Assembly: GCA_913020715.1 (NCBI GenBank)
Contig: CAJVZH010000009.1
Span: 1-64,000, forward strand
Direction: 5' to 3'
Length of the DNA: 64,000 bases
Source: an uncultured Gammaproteobacteria bacterium
GTDB lineage: Bacteria > Pseudomonadota > Gammaproteobacteria > PS1 > Pseudothioglobaceae
Below are positions 46,588-54,864 of this stretch, one piece after another. Below the pieces are notes generated by a model, which had not been told where the DNA came from, did no database searches, and saw nothing but the letters and a program-made list of their open reading frames with translations. The position numbers were made by a program, and so were the translations under genes. Each line of letters begins with the position of its first letter. The first letter of the stretch is position 1.

Positions 46588-48042
46588 TTAGTAACGCCAA
46601 AATGCCTTGTGAAGTAGTGCAATTAAAGTTAATACTTCTAGGCGTCCAAACAACATTGAAGCACTGAGAATCCACTTGGATGCATCATTAAGCGAGCCAT
46701 AATTCTGCGCAACCTCACCAAGCCCTGGACCAAGGTTGTTCATCGTTGCCGCAGTCGCGGAAAAAGAGCTGACTTGATCCATACCAGTAAACATTAGAAG
46801 AACCAAAATCAAAACAAAAGAGATTGTGTAAAGGGAGAAAAAACCCAATACAGAAACAAGGGTTTTTTCACCAATTGTTGAGTGATTAAGCTTGACGTTA
46901 ATCTGTGCATTTGGGTGAATAAACTGTTTGATTTCCTTCATGCCCAATCTGAACATCAACAACACTCTAACCACTTTAATACCGCCGCCAGTTGAACCTA
47001 CACAAGCACCTATAAAACTTATCATGATCAAAAAGACTGGTGCTGCATTAGGCCACTGGCTAAAGTTTTGCGAGGAAAAGCCTGTTGTTGTGGCCATTGA
47101 AACAGTCTGGAATAAGCTGTGTCTCAAGGCTGTCCAAAAACTTTGATACTCATTGTTGAAATTTAACACACTCAAAATAATAAGTACGGACACTAGTAGC
47201 ACAACAACGTAGGCCTTAAGCTCGGAATCCTTCCAATAATCAACGAGAGAGCGGCTGTTCCAGGCAACAAAATGCAGGGAGAAATTAATACCTGATAAAA
47301 ACATAAATACGATTGCCACAAACTCTATAGAGGCAGAATTAAAATAACCAATCGAAGTATCGTGGGTGGAAAATCCACCAATTGCAACTGTAGAAAAACT
47401 GTGACCAACGGCATCAAATAAACTCATGCCAGAGAGAAAGTAAGCCAAAGCACAGACAGCTGTTAATGAAACATAAATCTTCCATAAGGCTATCGCGGTT
47501 TGCCTTAATTTTGGCGTCAAACGGTCTTTGGATATACCGCTGGATTCGGCGTGATAAAGCTCCATTCCGCCAACGCCAAGTAGTGGAAGGATGGCCACTG
47601 CAAGAACAATAATACCCATACCTCCCAACCATTGCAGCTGCTGTCGATAATACAATATAGCTCTGGGTAACTCATCAAGACCACTTAGTACAGTCGCACC
47701 TGTGGTTGTCAAACCTGACATGGATTCAAAAAAAGCTGCTGAAAAACTTAATCCGGGAATGGTGTCAGTCAGAAGAAATGGTAGGGTCGCAAACAGCGAC
47801 AACACCACCCAAAAACAAACCACAATCAGAACACCCTCCCTTAAACGAAAATCCTGTTTAACGGACATAAATGGGTACCACATAAAAAAACCACCCATTA
47901 GTGTTATCCCGAAAGACAAAGAGAATGTCGTAAACTCTTTACCATCACCGCTGATAAAGTCGATCAAAATTGGTGGAATCTGAGTAAAACTGAACACCAT
48001 CAGTAATATTCCAATGGTTTTTGAAACGACGCTTAATTGCAT
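46588..48042 (-). CDS. trkH: Trk potassium uptake channel subunit TrkH
   Basis: Membrane subunit of the low-affinity K+ uptake system, working with the TrkA gating ring. It has about 10-12 membrane segments and four selectivity-filter-like repeats, of which SGLTTTGATVLSGLDELP, ATTTGFSSQNFSQWP and the CVGSTGGGIKVVR turn are clear. Length 484 aa is the normal size. It is last in a four-gene unit, 32 bases after trkA, and ends 110 bases from the hppA stop. Confidence 0.94.
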   Translation of the reverse strand: MQLSVVSKTIGILLMVFSFTQIPPILIDFISGDGKEFTTFSLSFGITLMGGFFMWYPFMSVKQDFRLREGVLIVVCFWVVLSLFATLPFLLTDTIPGLSFSAAFFESMSGLTTTGATVLSGLDELPRAILYYRQQLQWLGGMGIIVLAVAILPLLGVGGMELYHAESSGISKDRLTPKLRQTAIALWKIYVSLTAVCALAYFLSGMSLFDAVGHSFSTVAIGGFSTHDTSIGYFNSASIEFVAIVFMFLSGINFSLHFVAWNSRSLVDYWKDSELKAYVVVLLVSVLIILSVLNFNNEYQSFWTALRHSLFQTVSMATTTGFSSQNFSQWPNAAPVFLIMISFIGACVGSTGGGIKVVRVLLMFRLGMKEIKQFIHPNAQINVKLNHSTIGEKTLVSVLGFFSLYTISFVLILVLLMFTGMDQVSSFSATAATMNNLGPGLGEVAQNYGSLNDASKWILSASMLFGRLEVLTLIALLHKAFWRY

Positions 48043-48074
48043 TTTAAATAACCAATAAAGAAATTCATATTTTG

Positions 48075-49445
48075 TTAATCATTTTCTGAAAATAGCAACT
48101 CAACTTGATGAATTTTTCTAACATCAGTTAGCATAATAAGGACATGATCGCCCTGCTCGATTACCAATTTTTTAGATGCCATTACTAAATCACTATCCCG
48201 AACAACCGCACCAATAACCACCCCATCAGGCAATTCCAAGTCTTTGATCCGCTTACCAACCACTTTAGAGCTATTTTCATCGCCATGAACAACAATTTCA
48301 ATGGCTTCAGCTTTGCCGTGCTGCAATGAGTGAACTTTCATCGTGTCACCCTTTCTAAGGTGTGAGAGAATATCGCTCACTGTGATTTGATCGGGGGAAA
48401 CAATCATATCAACCTCTTCACTTTGCTCTGCCAATGACGCGTATACATTACGCTTTATTAAAGCAATGGTTTTGTGGGCGCCCAGTCGTTTTGCCAAAAT
48501 TGAGACAATAACATTCACCTCATCAGAATCCGTTAAGGCGAGGAATAGGTCGGTATTTTCAATTCCCTCTTCTAATAGCAACTCTTCATCCGAGGCGCTT
48601 CCTTGTAGAACCAAGGTGTGATTCAGATGATCGGCAAGTTCTTTTGCCCTCCCCTCATCAAGTTCAATAAGGCGAACATTATGCTTCTTCTCAAGCAGTT
48701 TGGCCACACTGAAACCGATGTTGCCGCCGCCCGCAATAAAGATTTTTTGGTAACCCCTATCAACGCGCCGAAACTCCTTCAAAACCTTAGGGATGTATTT
48801 CTTTTTAGCGATAAAATAAACATGATCACCCTCACGGATAACTGTGTCACTATTAACCATTAAGACTTTGCCACTTCGATAAAGACTGAAAATTCTCACC
48901 TTAGCATCTGGTAAGTGGTGCTGCAACTCTCTGATGGGTCTATTGACAATTGGGGTGCCAACATAAGCGCGGGTTTCGATCAACTGAACAAGTCCATTTT
49001 CAAATTCAAACACCTCAGAGGCGCCCGGTTGATCAACAATACCTTTGATGTAGTCGGTAATTAGGTTTTCTGGCGTGATAAGAAAGTCGATGGGTACAGC
49101 TGACTGAGAAAATAACTCAGGCCTGTGCAAGTATTCTGTCGTACGGATCCTGGCAATTTTTGTCTCAACATTGTATAGCGTGTACGCCATACGGCAAGCA
49201 ACCATGTTGGATTCATCAGATTTCATCACCGAAATCACCACATCCATGGCTTTAATGCCCGCTTTTTCAAGCACGCTTGGATAAGCACCATGGCCGACAA
49301 CAGTTTTAACGTCTAAATGCCTTTGAAGTAGCGTTAACTTGTCTTCTTTTTGATCAATAATAGTAATGTCGTTGGCGCTATCGGCACACAGATATTTAGC
49401 TAGGGTTGAGCCCACTTGGCCTGCACCAAGGATTAGAATTTTCAT
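48075..49445 (-). CDS. trkA: Trk potassium uptake regulatory subunit TrkA
   Basis: Peripheral NAD(H)-binding gating subunit of the Trk system. Two RCK units are present, each with a Rossmann motif: MKILILGAGQVGSTLAKYL at the N-terminus and KIFIAGGGNIGFSVAKLL at about residue 234, each followed by a TrkA-C domain (VMASKKLVIEQGDHVLIM at the end). Length 456 aa matches E. coli TrkA (458). Its start overlaps the response-regulator stop by four bases, so potassium uptake is expressed together with the two-component pair. Confidence 0.95.
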   Translation of the reverse strand: MKILILGAGQVGSTLAKYLCADSANDITIIDQKEDKLTLLQRHLDVKTVVGHGAYPSVLEKAGIKAMDVVISVMKSDESNMVACRMAYTLYNVETKIARIRTTEYLHRPELFSQSAVPIDFLITPENLITDYIKGIVDQPGASEVFEFENGLVQLIETRAYVGTPIVNRPIRELQHHLPDAKVRIFSLYRSGKVLMVNSDTVIREGDHVYFIAKKKYIPKVLKEFRRVDRGYQKIFIAGGGNIGFSVAKLLEKKHNVRLIELDEGRAKELADHLNHTLVLQGSASDEELLLEEGIENTDLFLALTDSDEVNVIVSILAKRLGAHKTIALIKRNVYASLAEQSEEVDMIVSPDQITVSDILSHLRKGDTMKVHSLQHGKAEAIEIVVHGDENSSKVVGKRIKDLELPDGVVIGAVVRDSDLVMASKKLVIEQGDHVLIMLTDVRKIHQVELLFSEND

Positions 49446-50017
49446 CTTTTGTCAATTCCTAAGTCTTTGAGCTTTCGATACAAAGTCGTCCTTTCTAAGC
49501 CGGCTTTTTCTGCAACAACTGCAATATTATTATCATGCAATGCCAGATGATGCAATAAATATTGCTTTTCAAATAGGTTGCGCGCCTCTTTTAATTTTAA
49601 AGAAAAATCAATACCACTCACCTCCTGGTTGGACTGAACAGGCGCTTGTCGCGTTAATATATTTCGAACAATCGGTAATAAGTCATGTAAAGGTTTTTTT
49701 AAAAAATCAATAGCACCAAGTTTGAGTGCCCTAACAATATCACTGGGCTCTGCATGTCCAGACATCATCACAATCGGTGTATCAAAGCCTGCACTAATCC
49801 ATTCATCTAAAAGCGACATGCCATCTTGACCAGGCATCCAAACATCCATCAACACCAAATCAAACTCATGGCCGATAATCATAGCTTTGGCCTCGGCCGC
49901 ACCACTGGCAATTACCGCATGGTAATTCACATCCTCAAGAATATCTTTGATGATCTCTGTATTCTCTTTTTCATCGTCGATAATTAAAATTCTTCCGAGA
50001 TAGTTATCTTCGCCCAT
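49442..50017 (-). CDS. Response regulator, receiver plus Fis-type HTH, no AAA+ domain
   Basis: A 191-residue regulator starting at the ATG at 50017, which has AGGAG 7 bases upstream. The receiver domain (residues 8-120) has the acidic pair DD at 14-15, the phospho-acceptor Asp58 in LVLMDVWMPGQDG, and the conserved lysine in FLKKPL. A linker is followed by a Fis-type helix-turn-helix (NNIAVVAEKAGLERTTLYRKLKDLGI) at the C-terminus. Position after an NtrY-like kinase and the receiver/HTH ends recall NtrX, but the central sigma-54-interacting ATPase of about 240 residues is absent. The layout is like RegA/ActR. It should act without sigma-54. It overlaps the kinase gene by 14 bases and trkA by 4. 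Confidence 0.88.
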   Translation of the reverse strand: MGEDNYLGRILIIDDEKENTEIIKDILEDVNYHAVIASGAAEAKAMIIGHEFDLVLMDVWMPGQDGMSLLDEWISAGFDTPIVMMSGHAEPSDIVRALKLGAIDFLKKPLHDLLPIVRNILTRQAPVQSNQEVSGIDFSLKLKEARNLFEKQYLLHHLALHDNNIAVVAEKAGLERTTLYRKLKDLGIDKR

Positions 50018-52088
50018 TTCGACTCCTTGTGCCGTCAATTATACTAAATTCAATTGTGATTCTTGCGCCGTGAGGCTCAATATTACTCGCGTGTATTTGA
50101 CCATCATGTTGCTCAATAATATTCTGTGAAATAGCAAGCCCAAGTCCACTGCCTTTGGCTTTAGTTGTTACATAAGGCTCGAAGACCCGATCAACAATTT
50201 CTTCAGGAAAGCCGTCACCGTCATCTGTCACCGTCAATCTAATAATGTTTTCGTTTGCACGGTAGCGTGTACGAATGACAATGTTTAATCGTTTTTTCTC
50301 TTGGCTCACCTCAGTGGCGTTTTTAATTAAATTAATCAAAACACGAGAGATACCATCGCCATCGAGTTGTAATTCGGGAAGATCACCACTCAAGTCTAAG
50401 TCAATCCTAACACCTTCTTGAGCATCATAAAGAGAAACGGCCTTATTGACTAACGCGTTAAGTGACGAGGGAATTCTTTGAATTTCAGGTGTGTTAGCAT
50501 AATTAGCAAATGCACTAACCATGGCATCCATAGAGGCTACTTGATCGATAATTGTGCTGGTGGTTTTATCAATAATGGCAGACTCCTTTTTCCCAAGCTT
50601 ATCCAAGAACAGGTTCCTTAGTCGCTGAGCCGAAAGCAGTATAGGCGTTAATGGGTTTTTGATTTCATGCGCCATTCTGACGGCCACTTCACCCCAAGCT
50701 GCCTTTTTCTGGGCTCGACTGAGCTTAGAGATATCATTAAGCATAATGACATAACCCAATGCGTTATCTTCAACATCAAGCGAGGCGCCTTGACAATAAA
50801 TCAACCGATATCTATCTGGTAGTGTTAATTCAATCTCTCCGGCCCACTCGGACAAACCTTTATCAATATTAGCCTCAACGTAAGAAAACAATGGCTGCAG
50901 ATAATCATAAATCTCAATAACACTATCGTAAGATTGACCAACAAAAATCTTTTCATTGTCAATGTGCAGCATCTTACCAATCACAGGGTTAATCATCTGA
51001 ATGGTCTTATCTGGGTTCAGAGCGATAACACCAAAAGAGTATTTTAATATAGTCTCCAAGTACAGATTATGGGTGTCAAGCCCCTCTCTAGAGAGTTTTA
51101 TTCGTCGACTCATCTCGTTGAAATGAATAATCAACTCATGCAAGTCTGTATTCCTAGGGTCGTGTTGAATTTCAACATCATAGTTACCCGCAGAGATTTC
51201 TCGAGTGGCTAAAGATAAATTATGCATCGGTCGCATAAGTTGGTCAATCATCCTCAAAACAACAAGTAATGCACTTAAAACCGCCAAAAGCACGGTTGAG
51301 GAAAAATCCACCATAAAACGTGTTTTGATAATTGACGAGTTTAGCTCAAGCTTCGCATCTTTTGCCGCATCTCGAAAGCGCGTCATTCTTTGACTTAAAC
51401 TAGTGATACTGGCATCTGCAGAATAATGTGAAATCAAGGTAAAGTCATCGGTCGAAGCGGTATAACCATCCTCCAAGCACGTTTTTTCACCTGTGGTGGA
51501 CGCCATCAACACCATCTGTGCATCATAGAGTTTTAACTCACACGCCCAATTATCCATAACAAGCTGCTCCAGCACTCTTTGCATTTTCATCTTCGATGAG
51601 CGTGGCGCATCAAAATAGTTAACCATTTTGGCGATATTCAACGTTCTATCAAAATAATATTTAATGACGATATCACTGGTGTTTTTATATAGCTCATCCA
51701 CCTCGCCAGCAACAGTAATATTGAACTTATCGAACTGATTCTCTGCAGTGTTTAGATTGTCACGAATAGACTCAAATGAGAAAAAGTAAAAAGAGAGTAC
51801 AGGCAGCAAAACCAAAACAGGAATGATCTTAACCAAAGACCAAGTAAAATTAGAGCCGATAACATTCTGGTCGGTGTTTTGTTTTAATCGGCGCATGTTG
51901 AGCACAATAAAGTACAACGCTATCAAGCTCATGACGACATTAAAGCCAACCAATATCAAATACCACTCATCAATTAATTCTGGCGACAGGCCCAAATAAA
52001 ACATAGCCAAAAAAGAGATCAGGAAAACAGCAATCCAGAACACAGCTGGCGGTGATTTATCTAGTGATAATGCATGATCTAAGAGCAT
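50004..52088 (-). CDS. NtrY-like membrane sensor histidine kinase
   Basis: A 694-residue kinase with several N-terminal membrane segments (about residues 15-33, 42-64, 83-108) and another near residue 262-286 enclosing a periplasmic sensor region of about 150 residues. Then come a HAMP segment (LATREISAGNYDVEI), a PAS domain, HisKA with the phospho-acceptor His in VRMAHEIKNPLTPI, and HATPase with NLIKNATE, VTDDGDGFPEEIV and KGSGLGLAISQNII. NtrY is the closest architecture. The gene heads the unit that continues with the short regulator, trkA and trkH. The stimulus is unknown; the operon suggests ionic or redox balance, as an inference. Confidence 0.9.
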   Translation of the reverse strand: MLLDHALSLDKSPPAVFWIAVFLISFLAMFYLGLSPELIDEWYLILVGFNVVMSLIALYFIVLNMRRLKQNTDQNVIGSNFTWSLVKIIPVLVLLPVLSFYFFSFESIRDNLNTAENQFDKFNITVAGEVDELYKNTSDIVIKYYFDRTLNIAKMVNYFDAPRSSKMKMQRVLEQLVMDNWACELKLYDAQMVLMASTTGEKTCLEDGYTASTDDFTLISHYSADASITSLSQRMTRFRDAAKDAKLELNSSIIKTRFMVDFSSTVLLAVLSALLVVLRMIDQLMRPMHNLSLATREISAGNYDVEIQHDPRNTDLHELIIHFNEMSRRIKLSREGLDTHNLYLETILKYSFGVIALNPDKTIQMINPVIGKMLHIDNEKIFVGQSYDSVIEIYDYLQPLFSYVEANIDKGLSEWAGEIELTLPDRYRLIYCQGASLDVEDNALGYVIMLNDISKLSRAQKKAAWGEVAVRMAHEIKNPLTPILLSAQRLRNLFLDKLGKKESAIIDKTTSTIIDQVASMDAMVSAFANYANTPEIQRIPSSLNALVNKAVSLYDAQEGVRIDLDLSGDLPELQLDGDGISRVLINLIKNATEVSQEKKRLNIVIRTRYRANENIIRLTVTDDGDGFPEEIVDRVFEPYVTTKAKGSGLGLAISQNIIEQHDGQIHASNIEPHGARITIEFSIIDGTRSRNGRR

Positions 52089-52152
52089 AAGTTAATGCAG
52101 TACTTACGAAAATGCCCCGATTATCTCATAAATGAATTCTTGCTAACGCAAG

Positions 52153-53217
52153 TTGTTGCTAAAATACAACAATTGGCTAAATTTGACTGCTTTGATACAA
52201 AACCAAACACAACTCCAGAACTACCTTGACTCCATTGAAGGTGAATATTACCTCGGCATCGATACAGAATTTCGCCGCATCGATACTTACTACCCAAAAC
52301 TCTGTTTAGTCCAAATTTCAACCGCCAATAGTGTCGAATGCATTGACGTTTTATCAATACCGGACTTGGAGCCACTTTTTGAAAAGCTATACAGAGAAGA
52401 AACCGTATGGATTGTCCACTCTGCCCGCCAAGATATTGAGGCTTTTTACCTCCTATCCGGGCAACTTCCAAACAACTTGTTTGATACACAAATCGCTGCA
52501 GCTTTGGTCAATCTACCCTTGCAAGTTTCGTATCAAGCATTGACAGAGCAATTTGAAGGCGTCCTCCTTGAAAAAGCGCATGCGCGTTTTGATTGGACAA
52601 GGCGCCCCCTACCAGACGACGTAGTCGAGTACGCACTTAATGATGTTCGCTACCTGCTACCTCTATTTAAAAAACTGCAAGGAAAACTAGAAGACGCCAA
52701 CAAACTTGATTGGCTAAATGAAGAAACTAACGCTCTATTAAACTCAGAGTTGTATGACGTGCCAATTAAAAAAATATTTCAGAAAATTAAAGGAATATTT
52801 CGACTAAATAGCAAACACCATAAACTCGCTTTTCAACTCTGTGCATGGCGAGAAGATACCGCCAAAAGAAAAGATAAACCAAGAAAATGGATTATGTCAG
52901 ATGAAAAGCTGCTTGATTACGCTTGCAATAAACTAACCCTTTCGTCGAGCAGTGAAAAAATATTTAATCACTTTATTGATTCGAACGACATTTTTTTCAA
53001 GCCAAATGCAACGCCCAACAATCACAAACCCCTTAATAACTCTGAAAAAAATAGCAAAAATACCCTTCAAGAGCGTATCAATAATATCGCAACAGCGTAT
53101 AATTTGCCGCCGGAACTCATAATCACAAGCAAGTCACTGACGATGTATATTCGTGGTGATTTAGATGTGTCTTTATGTCGAGGCTGGAGAGCCGAATTAT
53201 TCAATAAGGAAAACTAA
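52153..53217 (+). CDS. rnd: Ribonuclease D
   Basis: 3'-5' exoribonuclease for tRNA and small RNA trimming. The DEDD exonuclease motifs are visible: LGIDTEFRRIDTYYP (ExoI), VHSARQDIEAF (ExoII) and DVVEYALNDVRYLLPLF (ExoIII with the Tyr). The HRDC-type C-terminal part is recognisable as ERINNIATAYNLPPELIITSK. No ATG is available at the N-terminus; TTG at 52153 gives 354 aa, and TTG at 52192 (reading LIQNQTQLQ) gives 341 aa and fits the usual N-terminus better. ppa starts directly after the stop. Confidence 0.9.
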   Translation: MLLKYNNWLNLTALIQNQTQLQNYLDSIEGEYYLGIDTEFRRIDTYYPKLCLVQISTANSVECIDVLSIPDLEPLFEKLYREETVWIVHSARQDIEAFYLLSGQLPNNLFDTQIAAALVNLPLQVSYQALTEQFEGVLLEKAHARFDWTRRPLPDDVVEYALNDVRYLLPLFKKLQGKLEDANKLDWLNEETNALLNSELYDVPIKKIFQKIKGIFRLNSKHHKLAFQLCAWREDTAKRKDKPRKWIMSDEKLLDYACNKLTLSSSSEKIFNHFIDSNDIFFKPNATPNNHKPLNNSEKNSKNTLQERINNIATAYNLPPELIITSKSLTMYIRGDLDVSLCRGWRAELFNKEN

Positions 53218-53751
53218 ATGCAAAATAGCTTAAAGCCTGTATCAGCAGGAAACATACCCGATGAGATCAATGTTATTATTGAAATCCCCGCCAATTCATC
53301 GCCTGTTAAATATGAAATCGACAAGGAAACGGGCGCCATGTTTGTCGATCGCTTTATCTCAACACCGATGTTTTACCCATGCAATTATGGCTTCGTCCCT
53401 GATACACTCTCAGATGATGGCGATCCGGCCGACGTGTTAGTTATTACACCTTACCCATTAATTCACGACTCTGTTATTGTTGCGCGCCCAATCGGCGTTC
53501 TTAAAATGACAGACGAAGCAGGCGAAGACGCAAAAATTCTTGCTGTACCAATCGACAAACTATGTCGCTCATACCACGGCATACGTTGTATTGACGACGT
53601 TGATGTTGCTCTTAAAGACCAAATTGAGCATTTCTTTAAATACTACAAAGACCTTGACGAAGGAAAATGGGTGACGATTGAGGGCTGGGGCGACGCGACA
53701 TCGGCAAAGAGGGAGCTTGTGGCCGCATTTGACAATTATCGAAACAAATAG
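53218..53751 (+). CDS. ppa: Soluble inorganic pyrophosphatase, family I
   Basis: Hydrolyses PPi in the cytosol. Active-site blocks are present: PVKYEIDKETGAMFVDRF, PCNYGFVPDTLSDDGDPADVLV with the metal-binding Asp cluster (about residues 56-74), and DEAGEDAKILAVP. Length 177 aa is standard for bacterial family I. Start immediately follows the rnd stop. Together with hppA it means both soluble and membrane PPi hydrolysis are available; under conditions where hppA conserves energy the soluble enzyme would have to be restrained. Confidence 0.97.
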   Translation: MQNSLKPVSAGNIPDEINVIIEIPANSSPVKYEIDKETGAMFVDRFISTPMFYPCNYGFVPDTLSDDGDPADVLVITPYPLIHDSVIVARPIGVLKMTDEAGEDAKILAVPIDKLCRSYHGIRCIDDVDVALKDQIEHFFKYYKDLDEGKWVTIEGWGDATSAKRELVAAFDNYRNK

Positions 53752-54310
53752 CTTTAGAATTATTGCGGGTGAATTTCGCGGCAGGCAGTTTCACTTTCCT
53801 GACGCGGAGGGCCTGCGCCCTACCAGCGGAAAAATTCGTGAAACTCTGTTCAATTGGTTGCAATTCGATATTTTCAACAAGCGTGTACTTGATCCATTCG
53901 CCGGCAGCGGTGCGCTCAGTCTTGAGGCACTTTCAAGAGGTGCTAAAACGATTTATTCGATAGAGAAAAACAACGCTGTTTTTAAACAGCTCCAAATTAG
54001 CTTGGAACAATTCTCTAGCGAAAAATTCACACTCGTCCAAGCTGATGCGATAGCGCACTTAAGCCAACCAAGCAACAAACCTTTTGATTTGGTTTTCCTT
54101 GACCCACCTTTCGCCAAAGAAATACTGCCAAAAATCCTAAAACTAATTGCGGACAATGGCTACATCAACCAAACCAGCAAGATTTACATCGAATCTGAAT
54201 TTCAGATAAACAATGACAACTTAAGTGCGCTGAGCGGTTATCGCTATAATATAGCCAAACAAAAAAAATCCGGCAATGTACATTATTGCTTGATCAATCT
54301 TGAGGAATGA
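53729..54310 (+). CDS. rsmD: 16S rRNA (guanine966-N2)-methyltransferase RsmD
   Basis: SFRIIAGEFRGRQFHFP at the N-terminus, GLRPTSGKIRETLFNWL, the SAM-binding VLDPFAGSGALSLEALSRGA and the catalytic motif VFLDPPF are diagnostic. The best start is the TTG at 53729, which gives 193 aa and begins just before the conserved block; the frame is open upstream to 53678 inside ppa, but that would add 17 residues without counterpart. It overlaps the ppa end by 23 bases. The stop overlaps the coaD start, as in many bacteria where rsmD and coaD are paired. Confidence 0.94.
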   Translation: MTIIETNSFRIIAGEFRGRQFHFPDAEGLRPTSGKIRETLFNWLQFDIFNKRVLDPFAGSGALSLEALSRGAKTIYSIEKNNAVFKQLQISLEQFSSEKFTLVQADAIAHLSQPSNKPFDLVFLDPPFAKEILPKILKLIADNGYINQTSKIYIESEFQINNDNLSALSGYRYNIAKQKKSGNVHYCLINLEE

Positions 54311-54792
54311 TGAAAAAAATTGCAATTTACCCAGGATCTTTTGACCCCATCACAAGCGGCCATGTTGATTTAATTTATCGCGCCAGCCGATTATTCGATG
54401 AAGTTATTGTTGCCATCACCCAAAATGTTAATAAAAACAGTTTTTTAAGTATTGACGAACGTATCGAAGCGGTTAACACGTCGATTGCAGTGCTTGAAAA
54501 CGTACGAGTGTTGAGGTTTGACTCTTTATTGGTCGATTTTGCTAGAGATCATAATGCGCAAGTTATCATCCGCGGCCTTCGCGCTGTTTCTGACTTTGAG
54601 TACGAGTTTCAATTAAGTGGCATGAATAAACGCCTCAACCCCAACATTGAAACCCTGTTTATGACCCCTTCAGAAGAGTTTGCCAATATCTCCTCATCAC
54701 TGGTTAGAGAAATCCTATCCCTTGGCGGTGACATCAGTCCTTTCGTGCCTAACTGCGTAGAAGTCATCCTACAACGACATAAGTCAAAATAA
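54307..54792 (+). CDS. coaD: Phosphopantetheine adenylyltransferase
   Basis: Penultimate step of coenzyme A synthesis. Nucleotidyltransferase motifs: IAIYPGSFDPITSGHVDLI with the T/HxGH element, IIRGLRAVSDFEYEFQ, and ISSSLVREILSLGGDISPFVP with the ISSTxxR-type loop. Length 161 aa is exact. The reading can start at 54307 or at the next ATG (54310); GAGG lies just before. It ends the rnd-ppa-rsmD-coaD unit. Confidence 0.97.
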   Translation: MMKKIAIYPGSFDPITSGHVDLIYRASRLFDEVIVAITQNVNKNSFLSIDERIEAVNTSIAVLENVRVLRFDSLLVDFARDHNAQVIIRGLRAVSDFEYEFQLSGMNKRLNPNIETLFMTPSEEFANISSSLVREILSLGGDISPFVPNCVEVILQRHKSK

Positions 54793-54803
54793 TTAGCTCC
54801 AGC

Positions 54804-54831
54804 CTTGAAATAAGATATAACGCCCCCACAT
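54804..54831 (+). promoter_or_regulatory. Sigma-32 (RpoH) heat-shock promoter of dnaK
   Basis: CTTGAAA (54804-54810) is a full match to the -35 element for RpoH, and CCCCACAT (54824-54831) a near match to its -10, with a 13-base spacer. It lies 33 bases before the dnaK ATG, which also has AGGAG. No sigma-70 promoter is obvious. Confidence 0.8.
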
Positions 54832-54864
54832 AGGCTTTATATCAAACACAAGGAGTAACTAAAA

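Noticed and set aside
52121-52489. Open frame of 122 codons on the minus strand
   Set aside because: It is antisense to the conserved exonuclease motifs of rnd and has no recognisable protein features.
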